From assembly GCA_934190685.1 (NCBI GenBank), contig CAKPTK010000069.1:1-12382 (forward strand): 12,382 nt of DNA, in the 5' to 3' direction. Made by a program: the position numbers and the translations under genes. Each line of letters starts with the position of its first letter. Position 1 is the stretch's first letter. Positions 1-7,003 of this stretch are shown here, piece by piece. The notes below the pieces were generated by a model, which was given only the letters and a program-made list of their open reading frames with translations, was not told where the DNA came from and ran no database searches. The DNA comes from an uncultured Prevotella sp. GTDB lineage: Bacteria > Bacteroidota > Bacteroidia > Bacteroidales > Bacteroidaceae.

Positions 1-28
1 GGTAGTGCAAATCGAAGACAATACAAAA
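1..28 (-). promoter_or_regulatory. Leftward Bacteroidota-type promoter, cut by the window edge
   Basis: Read on the minus strand, TTTTG (28-24) is followed after exactly 19 bases by TACC (4-1). TACC is the first half of the -7 consensus TAnnTTTG, and the second half would lie just outside the window. The -33 box and spacing match the known Bacteroidota sigma-factor consensus. It would drive a gene to the left of the window. The -33 box lies inside the left arm of the hairpin repeat at 19-63, so the repeat may carry the promoter with it. Because half of the -7 box is unseen, the call is tentative. Confidence 0.45.
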
Positions 29-63
29 TAAAAGAGAACTTGTTTCGCTTTTATTTTACATTG
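19..63. repeat. Intergenic inverted repeat (hairpin), probable dispersed repeat
   Basis: The arms at 19-34 and 48-63 are complementary at 14 of 16 positions, with a 13-base loop containing ACTTGTTTC. The wider context (GTAGTGCAAATCGA to the left, GCCGCCTGTC to the right) resembles an intergenic repeat I recall as common in Prevotella and Bacteroides genomes. That recollection could not be checked here, and no second full copy occurs in this window. The stem is AT-rich, so it is unlikely to be a strong terminator. Confidence 0.5.
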
Positions 64-185
64 TTGAGATGCCGCCTGTCAGCATTGAGAGTGTACATTG
101 CACACTCGACATGGCAAACGGAATACTTAATGGAACTTTAGGGTTAAACAAGCGTTAATAAACTAAAATATTTAAGCCAAAAGCA

Positions 186-215
186 TTGCAAGTTCAAGAA
201 TATAATGTAAATTTG
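186..215 (+). promoter_or_regulatory. Rightward Bacteroidota promoter for a small RNA
   Basis: TTG (186-188) is followed after exactly 19 bases by TAAATTTG (208-215), a perfect match to the TAnnTTTG -7 consensus of the Bacteroidota housekeeping sigma factor. Transcription would start at about 220-223 and run right. The only gene to its right is ispF, on the opposite strand, and an intrinsic terminator lies at 371-409. The natural product is therefore a short non-coding transcript. Confidence 0.7.
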
Positions 216-220
216 CAGCG

Positions 221-409
221 TCAAAAGGTTAATAGATTGTTTAGGTTAGTAGTAATAGATTTAGGTTTTTAGTTATTAGATTAAGGTAATTAAACTGATT
301 GTTTAATTGGACGACAAAGGTGGACCGTGAGGTTCCCTTTGATTTGAAAAGGATTTTTAGTTTAAATATGTACGCCACTGCTTGTTGAGAGTTGTGGCGT
401 ATTTTTATT
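221..409 (+). ncRNA. Candidate small RNA gene, about 190 nt
   Basis: The segment is bounded by a perfect Bacteroidota promoter (186-215) and a hairpin-plus-T-run terminator (371-409), both rightward, with no usable ORF between them. Visible structure includes an 8-bp perfect hairpin (AATTAAAC 288-295 with GTTTAATT 301-308). Next comes a compound hairpin in which CAAAGG (315-320) pairs with CCTTTG (336-341), with an inner ACC/GGT stem (324-326, 331-333) closed by a GTGA loop. The 5' half is very AT-rich with repeated TTAG words. A 5' segment TCAAAAGG near 221-230 could compete for the CCCTTTGA strand, which would give two alternative folds. It might be a 6S-type RNA or another Bacteroidota housekeeping RNA, but I cannot assign it. 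It lacks the GGAAG hallmark of SRP RNA and is too short for tmRNA. Confidence 0.55.
371..409 (+). terminator. Intrinsic terminator of the small RNA
   Basis: TACGCCAC (371-378) pairs perfectly with GTGGCGTA (394-401) around a 15-base loop and is followed directly by TTTTTATTT (402-410). The T-run lies on the plus-strand side, so it mainly stops rightward transcripts. On the minus strand the hairpin follows the ispF stop codon closely but has only a weak T-rich tail, so it may also serve the porUV-ispF operon less efficiently. Confidence 0.75.
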
Positions 410-889
410 TCAGTCCTTTTCTATCAAGACCGTCGCATAGGCACTGATGCCTTCTTCCCTGCCGGTGAACCCCAATTTTTCTGTGGTGGTCGCCTTGATG
501 GAGATATTGTCCACATCTGTAGCCATCACTTCCGCCAAACACCTTTTCATCTCCTCAACATGGGGATTGATTTTGGGGCGCTCGGCACAAACGGTAGCGT
601 CTACATTTCCCAACCGATAGCCCTTCGAGGCAATGAGCGCCATCGTCTTGCGCAGCAAGATTTTGCTGTCGATATCCAAGGTGGAATCGGAAGTATCCGG
701 GAAATGATAGCCTATGTCGCGCATATTGGCAGCGCCCAGAAGGGCATCACAAATGGCATGAATCAAGACATCCGCATCACTATGCCCCAACAAGCCAAGG
801 GTATGGTCAATCTTGACACCACCCAACCACAGGTCACGACCTTCAACCAACTTGTGAACGTCGTAACCGAATCCTACTCGTATTTTCAT
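410..889 (-). CDS. ispF: 2-C-methyl-D-erythritol 2,4-cyclodiphosphate synthase
   Basis: IspF cyclises 4-diphosphocytidyl-methylerythritol 2-phosphate to methylerythritol 2,4-cyclodiphosphate with release of CMP. This is a step of the non-mevalonate (MEP) route to isoprenoids in the cytoplasm, carried out by a homotrimer. The 159-residue protein is the normal family length and looks complete. Visible motifs are GFGYDVH near residues 6-12 (metal ligands Asp10 and His12), GHSDADVLIHA at 35-45 (His44 is the third metal ligand) and ATTTEKLGFTGREEGI at 133-148, the substrate/CMP-site signature with its conserved Thr-Glu. It begins 13 bp after porV and is the last gene of the operon. The porU-porV-ispF order matches what I recall for Porphyromonas gingivalis (PG0026-PG0028), so the neighbourhood appears conserved although isoprenoid synthesis has no obvious direct tie to secretion. 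Confidence 0.96.
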   Translation of the reverse strand: MKIRVGFGYDVHKLVEGRDLWLGGVKIDHTLGLLGHSDADVLIHAICDALLGAANMRDIGYHFPDTSDSTLDIDSKILLRKTMALIASKGYRLGNVDATVCAERPKINPHVEEMKRCLAEVMATDVDNISIKATTTEKLGFTGREEGISAYATVLIEKD

Positions 890-902
890 GATTGCTTTAA
901 TA

Positions 903-2072
903 TTATCTGCGGAACAAGTCCTTGATACCGTCCAAATCGAAAGTCAAAGAGAAACGGAGGGTCTGGTCAAGCGGATTGCTCTTGGCTGTGGCAATCACAT
1001 AACCAGCGTCAAGGGAAAACGCACTCATTTTGAATCCTGCTCCTACCGTGAAATACTTTCGATTGCCCTTGTTCTCGCTCTCATGGTGATAACCGGCACG
1101 AAGGGCGAACTTGTCGTTGTAAATATATTCGGCGCCGACACTCCAACTGATTTCCTGCAATTCCTCTTTGAATCCGTTGGGAGCATCGCCAAAACTCTTG
1201 AAGATGCCGCTGATGCTCGACACATCATAATAATCTTTCTGCAAGCGGTTCTGATAGTCCTCATTGCTTTCATCCGCATTTTTCTGTGGATAAGTGGGAA
1301 CGAGCAGTTTGTTGGCATCGGCGGCGATTGTAAAGCGGTTGTATTCATCGATGGGCACCATCAAGGATGCGCCAAGACGCATGTTGGTCGGCAGAAACTC
1401 GCTGCGGTCGTCTGTTCCCATCGTTATCTTACTACCGATATTGCTGATATTCAAGCCCAAGCCCAACTGACACTCCCGACTGCCGATATTTAAATAGTTC
1501 TGATAGTAACAAGACAAGTCGGCAGCAAAGGCGGAACCAGGCTTAGTGTCATCATCGTATTTGTCTGACAAATCGGAATAAATCCAACGGACAGCAGCGC
1601 CCAAAGAGAAATGTTCGCTGAGCATCAACGAATAGGCCACGTCCACAGACATCTCATAAGGATTGATAGTCATGGCGTTATCATCCTCGGAAGTCATCAC
1701 CTCGCCCAAAGAGAAATAGCGCAATGAACCAGAAATGGCGGAATAGTCACCGATACGATAATAGCCTACAAGATAGGCGAGATCGATGTCGTTGACCAAC
1801 TGTCGCAGCCACGGTGTGTAGTTGAGAGACACACCCGCACGGGAAATGGTGAAGGGGTATTTGGCTGGGTTCCAATATTGCGATGCCACATCAGGATCGG
1901 TGGCGGCACCAATGTCACCCATACCACCGGCACGGGCATCCGGAGCGATGGATTGAGAGGTGACAGAAGTTCGTTCCGGATTGAACATATCTTTCTTGTC
2001 TTGCGCTTGGGTCGTGAGCACGCAAGCGAAAAGCGCAAACAACGCTATGATGATTCTTTGAAACTGTTTCAT
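903..2072 (-). CDS. porV: Type IX secretion system outer-membrane protein PorV (LptO)
   Basis: PorV is a 14-stranded FadL-like outer-membrane barrel. In the T9SS it collects cargo from the SprA translocon and delivers it to the PorU sortase for removal of the C-terminal signal and attachment to A-LPS. The 389-residue product starts with a clear signal peptide (charged start, hydrophobic core, cleavage likely after A23 in TTQAQ). It continues with the family's characteristic N-terminal block SIAPDARAGGMGDIG (41-55) followed by SQYWNPAKYPF (64-74). The rest alternates short beta-strand segments with aromatic ends, as expected for a barrel, and ends in FDLDGIKDLFRR. The length is typical. It sits 22 bp after porU, its functional partner, and 13 bp before ispF. 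Identification rests on the N-terminal signature plus this synteny. A generic FadL/PorQ-like barrel is the only real alternative. Confidence 0.93.
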   Translation of the reverse strand: MKQFQRIIIALFALFACVLTTQAQDKKDMFNPERTSVTSQSIAPDARAGGMGDIGAATDPDVASQYWNPAKYPFTISRAGVSLNYTPWLRQLVNDIDLAYLVGYYRIGDYSAISGSLRYFSLGEVMTSEDDNAMTINPYEMSVDVAYSLMLSEHFSLGAAVRWIYSDLSDKYDDDTKPGSAFAADLSCYYQNYLNIGSRECQLGLGLNISNIGSKITMGTDDRSEFLPTNMRLGASLMVPIDEYNRFTIAADANKLLVPTYPQKNADESNEDYQNRLQKDYYDVSSISGIFKSFGDAPNGFKEELQEISWSVGAEYIYNDKFALRAGYHHESENKGNRKYFTVGAGFKMSAFSLDAGYVIATAKSNPLDQTLRFSLTFDLDGIKDLFRR

Positions 2073-2094
2073 GTCTTTATAACTCGTTTTCTTG

Positions 2095-5000
2095 CTAATT
2101 ATTGCCTATCACAATGAGTTTCTTTGCCTTTGACGACTTGGCGCTTCCATCAGAGGACAACTGTGCCCGATAGAGGTACACGCCTGTCGAGAGTTTGCTG
2201 CCCGCATTGGTGGTCAAATCCCAATCCACGGTGTAGGTACTTTGTTCCGCCACACCGCTCTCCTGGTGACGCCACAGCAAGCGGCCCATCATGTCGAACA
2301 CTTCCACAGTAACATCAAGATTGTTTCCAGCCCTGTCGTGCGAAATGATAAAGGAAGTATTGGTGCGCGCCGGATTCTTCGTACAGCTGACATTGAGCAC
2401 ATTGGGCTGCAGCCCCTTGACCACCCGGAAGGTAAGCTCCGCCGTCGAGGAGTTGTTGAGGATGTCCCAAGCACGGAACCTCAACCGGTGAACGCCCTCT
2501 GACAATTCGGGGATATTGTATGAGGTGGAGCCTTGGGTATAGGAGCCGAAGTCGAAGTTGAACCGGTCGTTGAGATTATAAGTTTTCTGAAGATCTCCAT
2601 CTATCACCAGTTCCAGGTCATGGCCTATGCCATTACCCGACGCATTGATGCCATCCTTGTCCGACACATTCGCCACAAAATAGGGAGAAGGATTCACGTC
2701 TCCCCCATCCACAAACGACGGGGAGTTGAGATAACAATAGATGGAGGGACCAATGGAGTCATTGTCCACCACGTCACCACCGGACACGAGGAAACGCTCT
2801 TCCGCCCCATGGCCTTGTTCCGCACTGGCAGAACTATAGGCATAAAGTGTCATCTTGCCTGTCTCGCCGGAATAATTGATGTCCTGAGGAACGGCAAATG
2901 TCATCGCAAACTTTCCGGATTTCACGCTGTCCGTTCCATTGTACAACATTTTCTGGCGATCATAAAACTGAAAGATGCTGGTGGTCAGCGGGTCATTACC
3001 CTTGCAGACGACCAGTTCCTTGGAGTCAAAGACCTTCATATTGACAAGTCCCGTAAAAGTATCATCCACTTGCCCTTCCCTTTCCATATGCCCACAGACA
3101 CTCACAATCGTTCCTGTTTTCAAATTGACCAGATGGTCTGAAGAGGGCACTTGGCGGTTGATGCTGTCGACCACGACCTTGAGCAACGGGAAGTTGAGAC
3201 TGATTGCAGGATCGCCCAACAATATATATTGAACCTTATTGATATAGGCCTGGGAACCTGTCGTGTTCAAGCTGTTCTTGCCCTGCATCAACGCATAGCC
3301 CAGTGTCGGACGCTTTCCGTCCACAGGATTCAAGGCATATCGAAGGAAGGCGCGGTTGATTTGACCGTTGAGCGGTTGATAAACCGTCTTTCCTGCGGCG
3401 AAGAAAGCCACAGCGCCGCCATTGGCATTCAGCACTGCATTTTCACCAATATTCTTAATCGTTCCATCAAAGGGAGCCACATCGCAAGCCGCCGCCATCC
3501 ACAAAGGAAGGTTCTTGTTTGTAAAGCCATCAAAATCACTGAGTTTCAACACCATCTCATGTGAGAGACTCTGCTCGGCGGCATGACCGGAATAATTCAT
3601 AATCAGCGCTCCCGCCGTCTGCTGATTCTTGACAATCCGTTCCACCTCAGGATAGGAATTGCCCGTGGAAGAAGACACCCGCGTATAGGCGTCCCACATC
3701 ACACGTTTCACATCAAAAGCTGTAGACGCTTGTTCTGCCACCTTGGCGGCATTGTCGGCATCCTCCATGTGGATGCTGTTCTCCACACTGGTGGCGGTGT
3801 TGTTGCCGTCATCCCCCATAAACATCAGTGTGTTCTGCCAGGTACCCATGTTTTTGTTCTCCACATAGGAGATTGTTTTGTCCACGACAGCCTTCGCCTC
3901 CACTTCATTCCGAACGGGGAAACGACCGACACCGATGTCATATTTGTCGCTCATGCCTCTTCCCTCATGGGCGCCTTCTCCATCATCCAACAAGGCGAAG
4001 AAGCCATCATCGGCATAACTGTCCGTCTTGCTGAAAGAGTTTTCGCTCTCATAGGTAAGAAGGAAATCGTCAGGGGAATAGTTCTTGGCCGCCGTGACAT
4101 TCATTCGATTGTCCCAGAAAGCGTCGCCAAAAAGCAACAAATGTTTAGGCATATCCGCTTCTGTCCCGGCACGGTCATAGAGCATTTTCAGATAGCGGCG
4201 GTAAGCGTTGACATCCGGTGTGCCGCTCGAGAATTCGTTATAGAGTTCGTCAGCGGGCACAATTCTTACCCGCATATCGTCATGCGTCTTATGCAAGTCG
4301 GCAATTCGCTGTGCTTGCGCAAGAAGACGCTGACTGGTGGGGATGATGATGACCATATCCGCGAATCCGTCAGCATGGTGGTCTTGGTTGGTAATGTTGT
4401 AGACATATTCCGGCACGGGGAACGCACCGCTTTCAAGGAGAGGAGCCGCAGCCAACTCATCCTCGTCAAGCATCACCGACAAGTAGTCCAACCGCACTGG
4501 TTGGGAGACGGTATTGTTGGTAATTGTAAACTCATTATTGGGCAGGATACTGTCCACAGCGAATGTTTTCGTGGCTGAAACGCCTCGGTCATAAGTGCTC
4601 AGATGTCCCAAAGTCAATGTGCCCAATGGCTGCCCGTTCATCGCCACCGTCACCTGCCCGGCACTATTGCCGCTGACCACGACAGTCACGGCTCCCTTAC
4701 AGCCGCTATTTTCATGTGTCTTGGCATTTGAGGCCAGCGTGAAGGTATAGGATTCCTGATTGGCCACCGCCTGTCCGTCATAGAGATTTCTGCCGCCCTC
4801 AAACCATGCGTAGTTCTCTTTCTCATAGAGCGAGCAAAGATAGTCTGCCGAAGGATAATGGGCAGAGACAAAGGCCGCACTGTCCACTGTGAGAGGGTCG
4901 TCACCGTTCTCTGTCAAGAAATAATATCCATAATCGGAACAGTAATTGCGGACACGGGCGTAATACTTGCCGGAAGGTTTCCATGAAACAGGACCCTGGG

Positions 5001-5700
5001 CATAGAAAAGGTGTTTGTTTCCTATGATACATTGTTCCACCTCATGCAAATCGTCCGTGTCTTGAAGATAGTCTCCATTCAAGACTTCCGGTTGCAACGC
5101 ACCGCCATAGCCGTAGATTTTCACCTTCGACAAATCGCTGAAACCCGCCTTGCGTATCAAGTCGGACGTGAGCTGGAAAATGCCGGAAGACGACACTCGT
5201 ATCTTCGCCCATGTTCCGGAAGAAAGCACGGAATGGGCTGCATAACGGGAGGAGACTGACGACTGGCTGCCGGAAGTGCGAGTCTTGGCACGAGACTTGA
5301 GGGGAGAAGCGGTGACACGGAGCATGAAACTCACCAAATACTGCGGTTTCCCCTTCCACAGCGCCAAAGGAACGAACGACACTTCCAACTTCCCTTGTTT
5401 TCTTGACAAAACAATCTGTTGGTTGACAAGGGGCATGGACGGAAGTACGGAATCCGTTATTTTCTTGTAGCGGGAGATGTCTTCACGAGTGAGCGGCAGA
5501 AACTCGGGATAGACGATTTTCACCTCGTAGACAGAATCCGCAAAGTGAGGGCCCAAGTCGAAAGAATGCGTGAACACAGGCAACACGCTGTCTATCTTCA
5601 CCTCATCCGCCGTGAGATTGAAGAATTGTTGGGCCTTCACACTGAGTGTCAAAGTCCAAAACATGAAAATTGCCCACAAAAGTTTGTATCTGTTCACCAT
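2095..5700 (-). CDS. porU: Type IX secretion system sortase PorU (C25 gingipain-like)
   Basis: PorU is the cell-surface cysteine protease and transpeptidase of the T9SS. It cuts the C-terminal signal domain from cargo and links the cargo to anionic LPS. The 1201-residue product has a signal peptide (residues 1-23, ending VKA before QQFF) and a long N-terminal beta-rich region. A caspase-like C25 domain follows at about 445-835, starting with DMVIIIPTSQR and including HLLLFGD (520-526) and GVGRFPVR (590-597). The catalytic His is H706 in MNYSGHAAEQ and the catalytic Cys is C739 in WMAAACD. Ig-like modules follow, and the C-terminus (STGVYLYRAQLS to KKLIVIGN, about 1171-1200) resembles the T9SS C-terminal domain, which PorU itself retains. 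The usual gingipain word is GHG and here it is GHA, but both catalytic residues are present. The length is close to P. gingivalis PorU (about 1158 residues as I recall). It lies 42 bp after the FAH-family gene and 22 bp before porV, which implies co-transcription. Confidence 0.95.
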   Translation of the reverse strand: MVNRYKLLWAIFMFWTLTLSVKAQQFFNLTADEVKIDSVLPVFTHSFDLGPHFADSVYEVKIVYPEFLPLTREDISRYKKITDSVLPSMPLVNQQIVLSRKQGKLEVSFVPLALWKGKPQYLVSFMLRVTASPLKSRAKTRTSGSQSSVSSRYAAHSVLSSGTWAKIRVSSSGIFQLTSDLIRKAGFSDLSKVKIYGYGGALQPEVLNGDYLQDTDDLHEVEQCIIGNKHLFYAQGPVSWKPSGKYYARVRNYCSDYGYYFLTENGDDPLTVDSAAFVSAHYPSADYLCSLYEKENYAWFEGGRNLYDGQAVANQESYTFTLASNAKTHENSGCKGAVTVVVSGNSAGQVTVAMNGQPLGTLTLGHLSTYDRGVSATKTFAVDSILPNNEFTITNNTVSQPVRLDYLSVMLDEDELAAAPLLESGAFPVPEYVYNITNQDHHADGFADMVIIIPTSQRLLAQAQRIADLHKTHDDMRVRIVPADELYNEFSSGTPDVNAYRRYLKMLYDRAGTEADMPKHLLLFGDAFWDNRMNVTAAKNYSPDDFLLTYESENSFSKTDSYADDGFFALLDDGEGAHEGRGMSDKYDIGVGRFPVRNEVEAKAVVDKTISYVENKNMGTWQNTLMFMGDDGNNTATSVENSIHMEDADNAAKVAEQASTAFDVKRVMWDAYTRVSSSTGNSYPEVERIVKNQQTAGALIMNYSGHAAEQSLSHEMVLKLSDFDGFTNKNLPLWMAAACDVAPFDGTIKNIGENAVLNANGGAVAFFAAGKTVYQPLNGQINRAFLRYALNPVDGKRPTLGYALMQGKNSLNTTGSQAYINKVQYILLGDPAISLNFPLLKVVVDSINRQVPSSDHLVNLKTGTIVSVCGHMEREGQVDDTFTGLVNMKVFDSKELVVCKGNDPLTTSIFQFYDRQKMLYNGTDSVKSGKFAMTFAVPQDINYSGETGKMTLYAYSSASAEQGHGAEERFLVSGGDVVDNDSIGPSIYCYLNSPSFVDGGDVNPSPYFVANVSDKDGINASGNGIGHDLELVIDGDLQKTYNLNDRFNFDFGSYTQGSTSYNIPELSEGVHRLRFRAWDILNNSSTAELTFRVVKGLQPNVLNVSCTKNPARTNTSFIISHDRAGNNLDVTVEVFDMMGRLLWRHQESGVAEQSTYTVDWDLTTNAGSKLSTGVYLYRAQLSSDGSAKSSKAKKLIVIGNN

Positions 5701-5742
5701 TGATGTTCTTTTTCCTTACAGCGCAATACTTCGCCCCGCAGA

Positions 5743-6360
5743 TTATTTACAATTAAACTCCAGCACCTTTCGGTCTTCCAAATAGCCCTCCAAATGATCA
5801 TCAATATGCACAGGACCTACTCCTGCCGGAGTGCCGGTATAAAGGATATCACCTGTCTTCAGGGTATAGAACTGACTGATATAGGCGATGATTTCGTCCA
5901 CCTTATAGAGCATATCGCTCGTACACCCTTCCTGCACGGTTTTCCCGTTGATGTCGAGATGGAAATGGATGGCTTGAATATCCCGGAATTTGGAAGCGTC
6001 AACCCATTCGCCAATCGTGGCGGCGCCGTCAAAACCCTTGCAGATGTCCCAGGGCAGTCCCTTCTCCCGCATCTCGTTTTGCATGTCGCGCGCCGTAAAG
6101 TCTATTCCCACCGTCACCGCATCATAATAACGAGAGGCGAAACGCTGGGGAATACTCTTTCCCAACCGGCATATTCTGACAACGAGTTCTGTCTCATAGT
6201 CAATGCGTCCCATGAAATCCGGGATGAAGAAAGGCTTATGGTCCTTGAGCAAGGATGAGTCAGCCTTGATGAAAATTACAGGTTTATCTGTTTTTGATAA
6301 CGTGGAATGTAGCTCTTTATTGTGCAGAGCATAGTTCATTCCGATGGCAAATATCTTCAT
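5743..6360 (-). CDS. Fumarylacetoacetate hydrolase (FAH) family protein
   Basis: This is a compact 205-residue member of the FAH superfamily, the size of the single-domain acylpyruvase/oxaloacetate decarboxylase group (FAHD1, YcgM). These enzymes cleave or decarboxylate 2-oxo acids using Mg2+ or Mn2+. Visible signatures are YETELVVRI, whose E56 and E58 are expected metal ligands, and GIDFTARDMQ (85-94), whose D87 is the third. K108 falls in the DICKGFDGA segment, and GTPAGVG at 176-182 is the C-terminal family motif. The substrate cannot be deduced. The start at 6360 is the first residue of the conserved MKIFAIGMNY block. A promoter lies about 20 bases upstream, so this is the first gene of the operon leading into porU, porV and ispF. 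The metabolic enzyme has no evident role in secretion. Confidence 0.9.
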   Translation of the reverse strand: MKIFAIGMNYALHNKELHSTLSKTDKPVIFIKADSSLLKDHKPFFIPDFMGRIDYETELVVRICRLGKSIPQRFASRYYDAVTVGIDFTARDMQNEMREKGLPWDICKGFDGAATIGEWVDASKFRDIQAIHFHLDINGKTVQEGCTSDMLYKVDEIIAYISQFYTLKTGDILYTGTPAGVGPVHIDDHLEGYLEDRKVLEFNCK

Positions 6361-6380
6361 AATCTTAATATTACTGATTG

Positions 6381-6411
6381 CAAAGGTAGTGTAATTGTGC
6401 GAATTATGAAA
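6381..6411 (-). promoter_or_regulatory. Promoter of the FAH-porU-porV-ispF operon
   Basis: On the minus strand TACCTTTG (6388-6381) is a perfect TAnnTTTG -7 element. It is preceded after 19 bases by TTTC (6411-6408), one base from the TTTG -33 element. Transcription would begin near 6374-6377 and leave a leader of only about 15 nt before the ATG at 6360. Short gaps of 42, 22 and 13 bp downstream suggest it drives all four genes. No operator or riboswitch can be seen in so short a leader. Confidence 0.7.
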
Positions 6412-6616
6412 TAATCAAGCCCACTTTCCTGTTTATTCCGCCTCAAAGGCCATCAAAAAGTTCAATGTATCTGCAAGAATGCGCCAATTGGCCGATGAAT
6501 GAGAAAATGGAATCGGGCAGCATCTCGAATTTGATTTTATTTTACAAAACAGGAATTTGTTTTTCGATTGTCCGATGGGGCAAAAGACCGCAGAATAGGT
6601 TCGTTGTGAAGAACAG

Positions 6617-6703
6617 GCCGACTAATGGAATTTTCACCGTGGTGAAAAATCCGTTAGTGGCATATTAGCGCATCGTTAACGGCACACTAACGACTGGCTA
6701 ACG
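6617..6703. repeat. Palindrome followed by phased TTAG/CTAACG words
   Basis: TTTTCACC (6631-6638) and GGTGAAAA (6641-6648) form a perfect 8-bp palindrome with a two-base centre. It is flanked by CCGACTAATGG on the left and CCGTTAGTGG on the right, which extend it imperfectly to about 44 bp. To the right, related words continue: TTAG near 6654 and 6665, GTTAACGG at 6675-6682, ACTAACG at 6685-6691 and GCTAACGG at 6696-6703. Their centres are about 10-12 bp apart. The motif orientation switches, so this is not a simple tandem repeat. Function unknown. It could be a multi-site protein-binding region or a dispersed repeat. Confidence 0.55.
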
Positions 6704-6797
6704 GGCAAGTAAGTTTCCCCTATTATGAATTTATTTTACAGATATTCGTATTCGCAACCGTCACAACATGGAACATTTCAAAAAATCGCCATGTAGG

Positions 6798-6830
6798 TTG
6801 TGTATGATTTGTGTATGATTTGTGTATGAT
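6798..6830. repeat. Three perfect 11-bp tandem repeats
   Basis: The unit TTGTGTATGAT occurs three times without change at 6798-6808, 6809-6819 and 6820-6830. The last copy also forms a hairpin with the inverted word ATCATACA at 6840-6847 across a nine-base loop (TCCAAGCCC). Further copies of TGTATGAT occur downstream. The 11-bp unit is close to one helical turn, which would place each copy on the same face of the DNA. Function unknown. Confidence 0.8.
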
Positions 6831-6920
6831 TCCAAGCCCATCATACATCGCCAAAGTCCGCATAAACACAGGGGTTGCGAGAGATTTGTGTAGGAATGTA
6901 TGATAAATGCCTAAAATTTC

Positions 6921-6943
6921 ACGCGCGCGTGCGCGTGCGCGCG
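6921..6943. repeat. 23-bp alternating purine-pyrimidine GC tract
   Basis: From 6921 to 6943 purines and pyrimidines alternate without a break, almost entirely as CG dinucleotides with three TG or AC steps (ACGCGCGCGTGCGCGTGC and on). The surroundings are AT-rich. Such tracts are the classical sequence favouring left-handed Z-DNA under negative supercoiling. It lies about 60 bp beyond the tsf terminator. Whether it has a role is not visible. Confidence 0.7.
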
Positions 6944-7003
6944 AGGCGAGGATACATCATGCATCATCAGACATTAAGAGAACATGAAAGGTCGTTTGGC
7001 CCC

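Larger units (their letters stand above)
6412..7003. other. Long non-coding interval between tsf terminator and FAH promoter
   Basis: About 590 bp contain no credible protein gene. The short plus-strand frames at 6465-6668 and 6875-7096 lack recognisable motifs, run through repeats, and the second enters tsf. From 6412 to 6616 I see nothing specific. From 6617 to 6703 there is a palindrome and a phased word array, from 6798 to 6848 tandem and inverted copies of TGTATGAT, and from 6921 to 6943 an alternating purine-pyrimidine tract. Five exact copies of the 8-mer TGTATGAT in either orientation occur at 6801, 6812, 6823, 6840 (inverted) and 6897. A related inverted word lies at 6952-6960. No strong rightward promoter was recognised. 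Confidence 0.7.

Noticed and set aside
221..409. Signal-recognition-particle RNA or tmRNA for the small RNA candidate
   Set aside because: No GGAAG tetraloop-type SRP domain is present, and the length and ends do not fit tmRNA (no tRNA-like CCA end or tag frame).
3583..4578. Plus-strand open frame of 331 codons inside porU
   Set aside because: It lies fully opposite the PorU catalytic domain and has no start context, promoter or recognisable domain.
6465..6668. Possible 67-codon gene in the central gap
   Set aside because: It has no promoter or ribosome-binding signal and no motif, and its 3' part is made of the palindrome and TTAG word array.
6798..6848. CRISPR-like array
   Set aside because: The 11-bp units abut without spacers and no cas gene is present.
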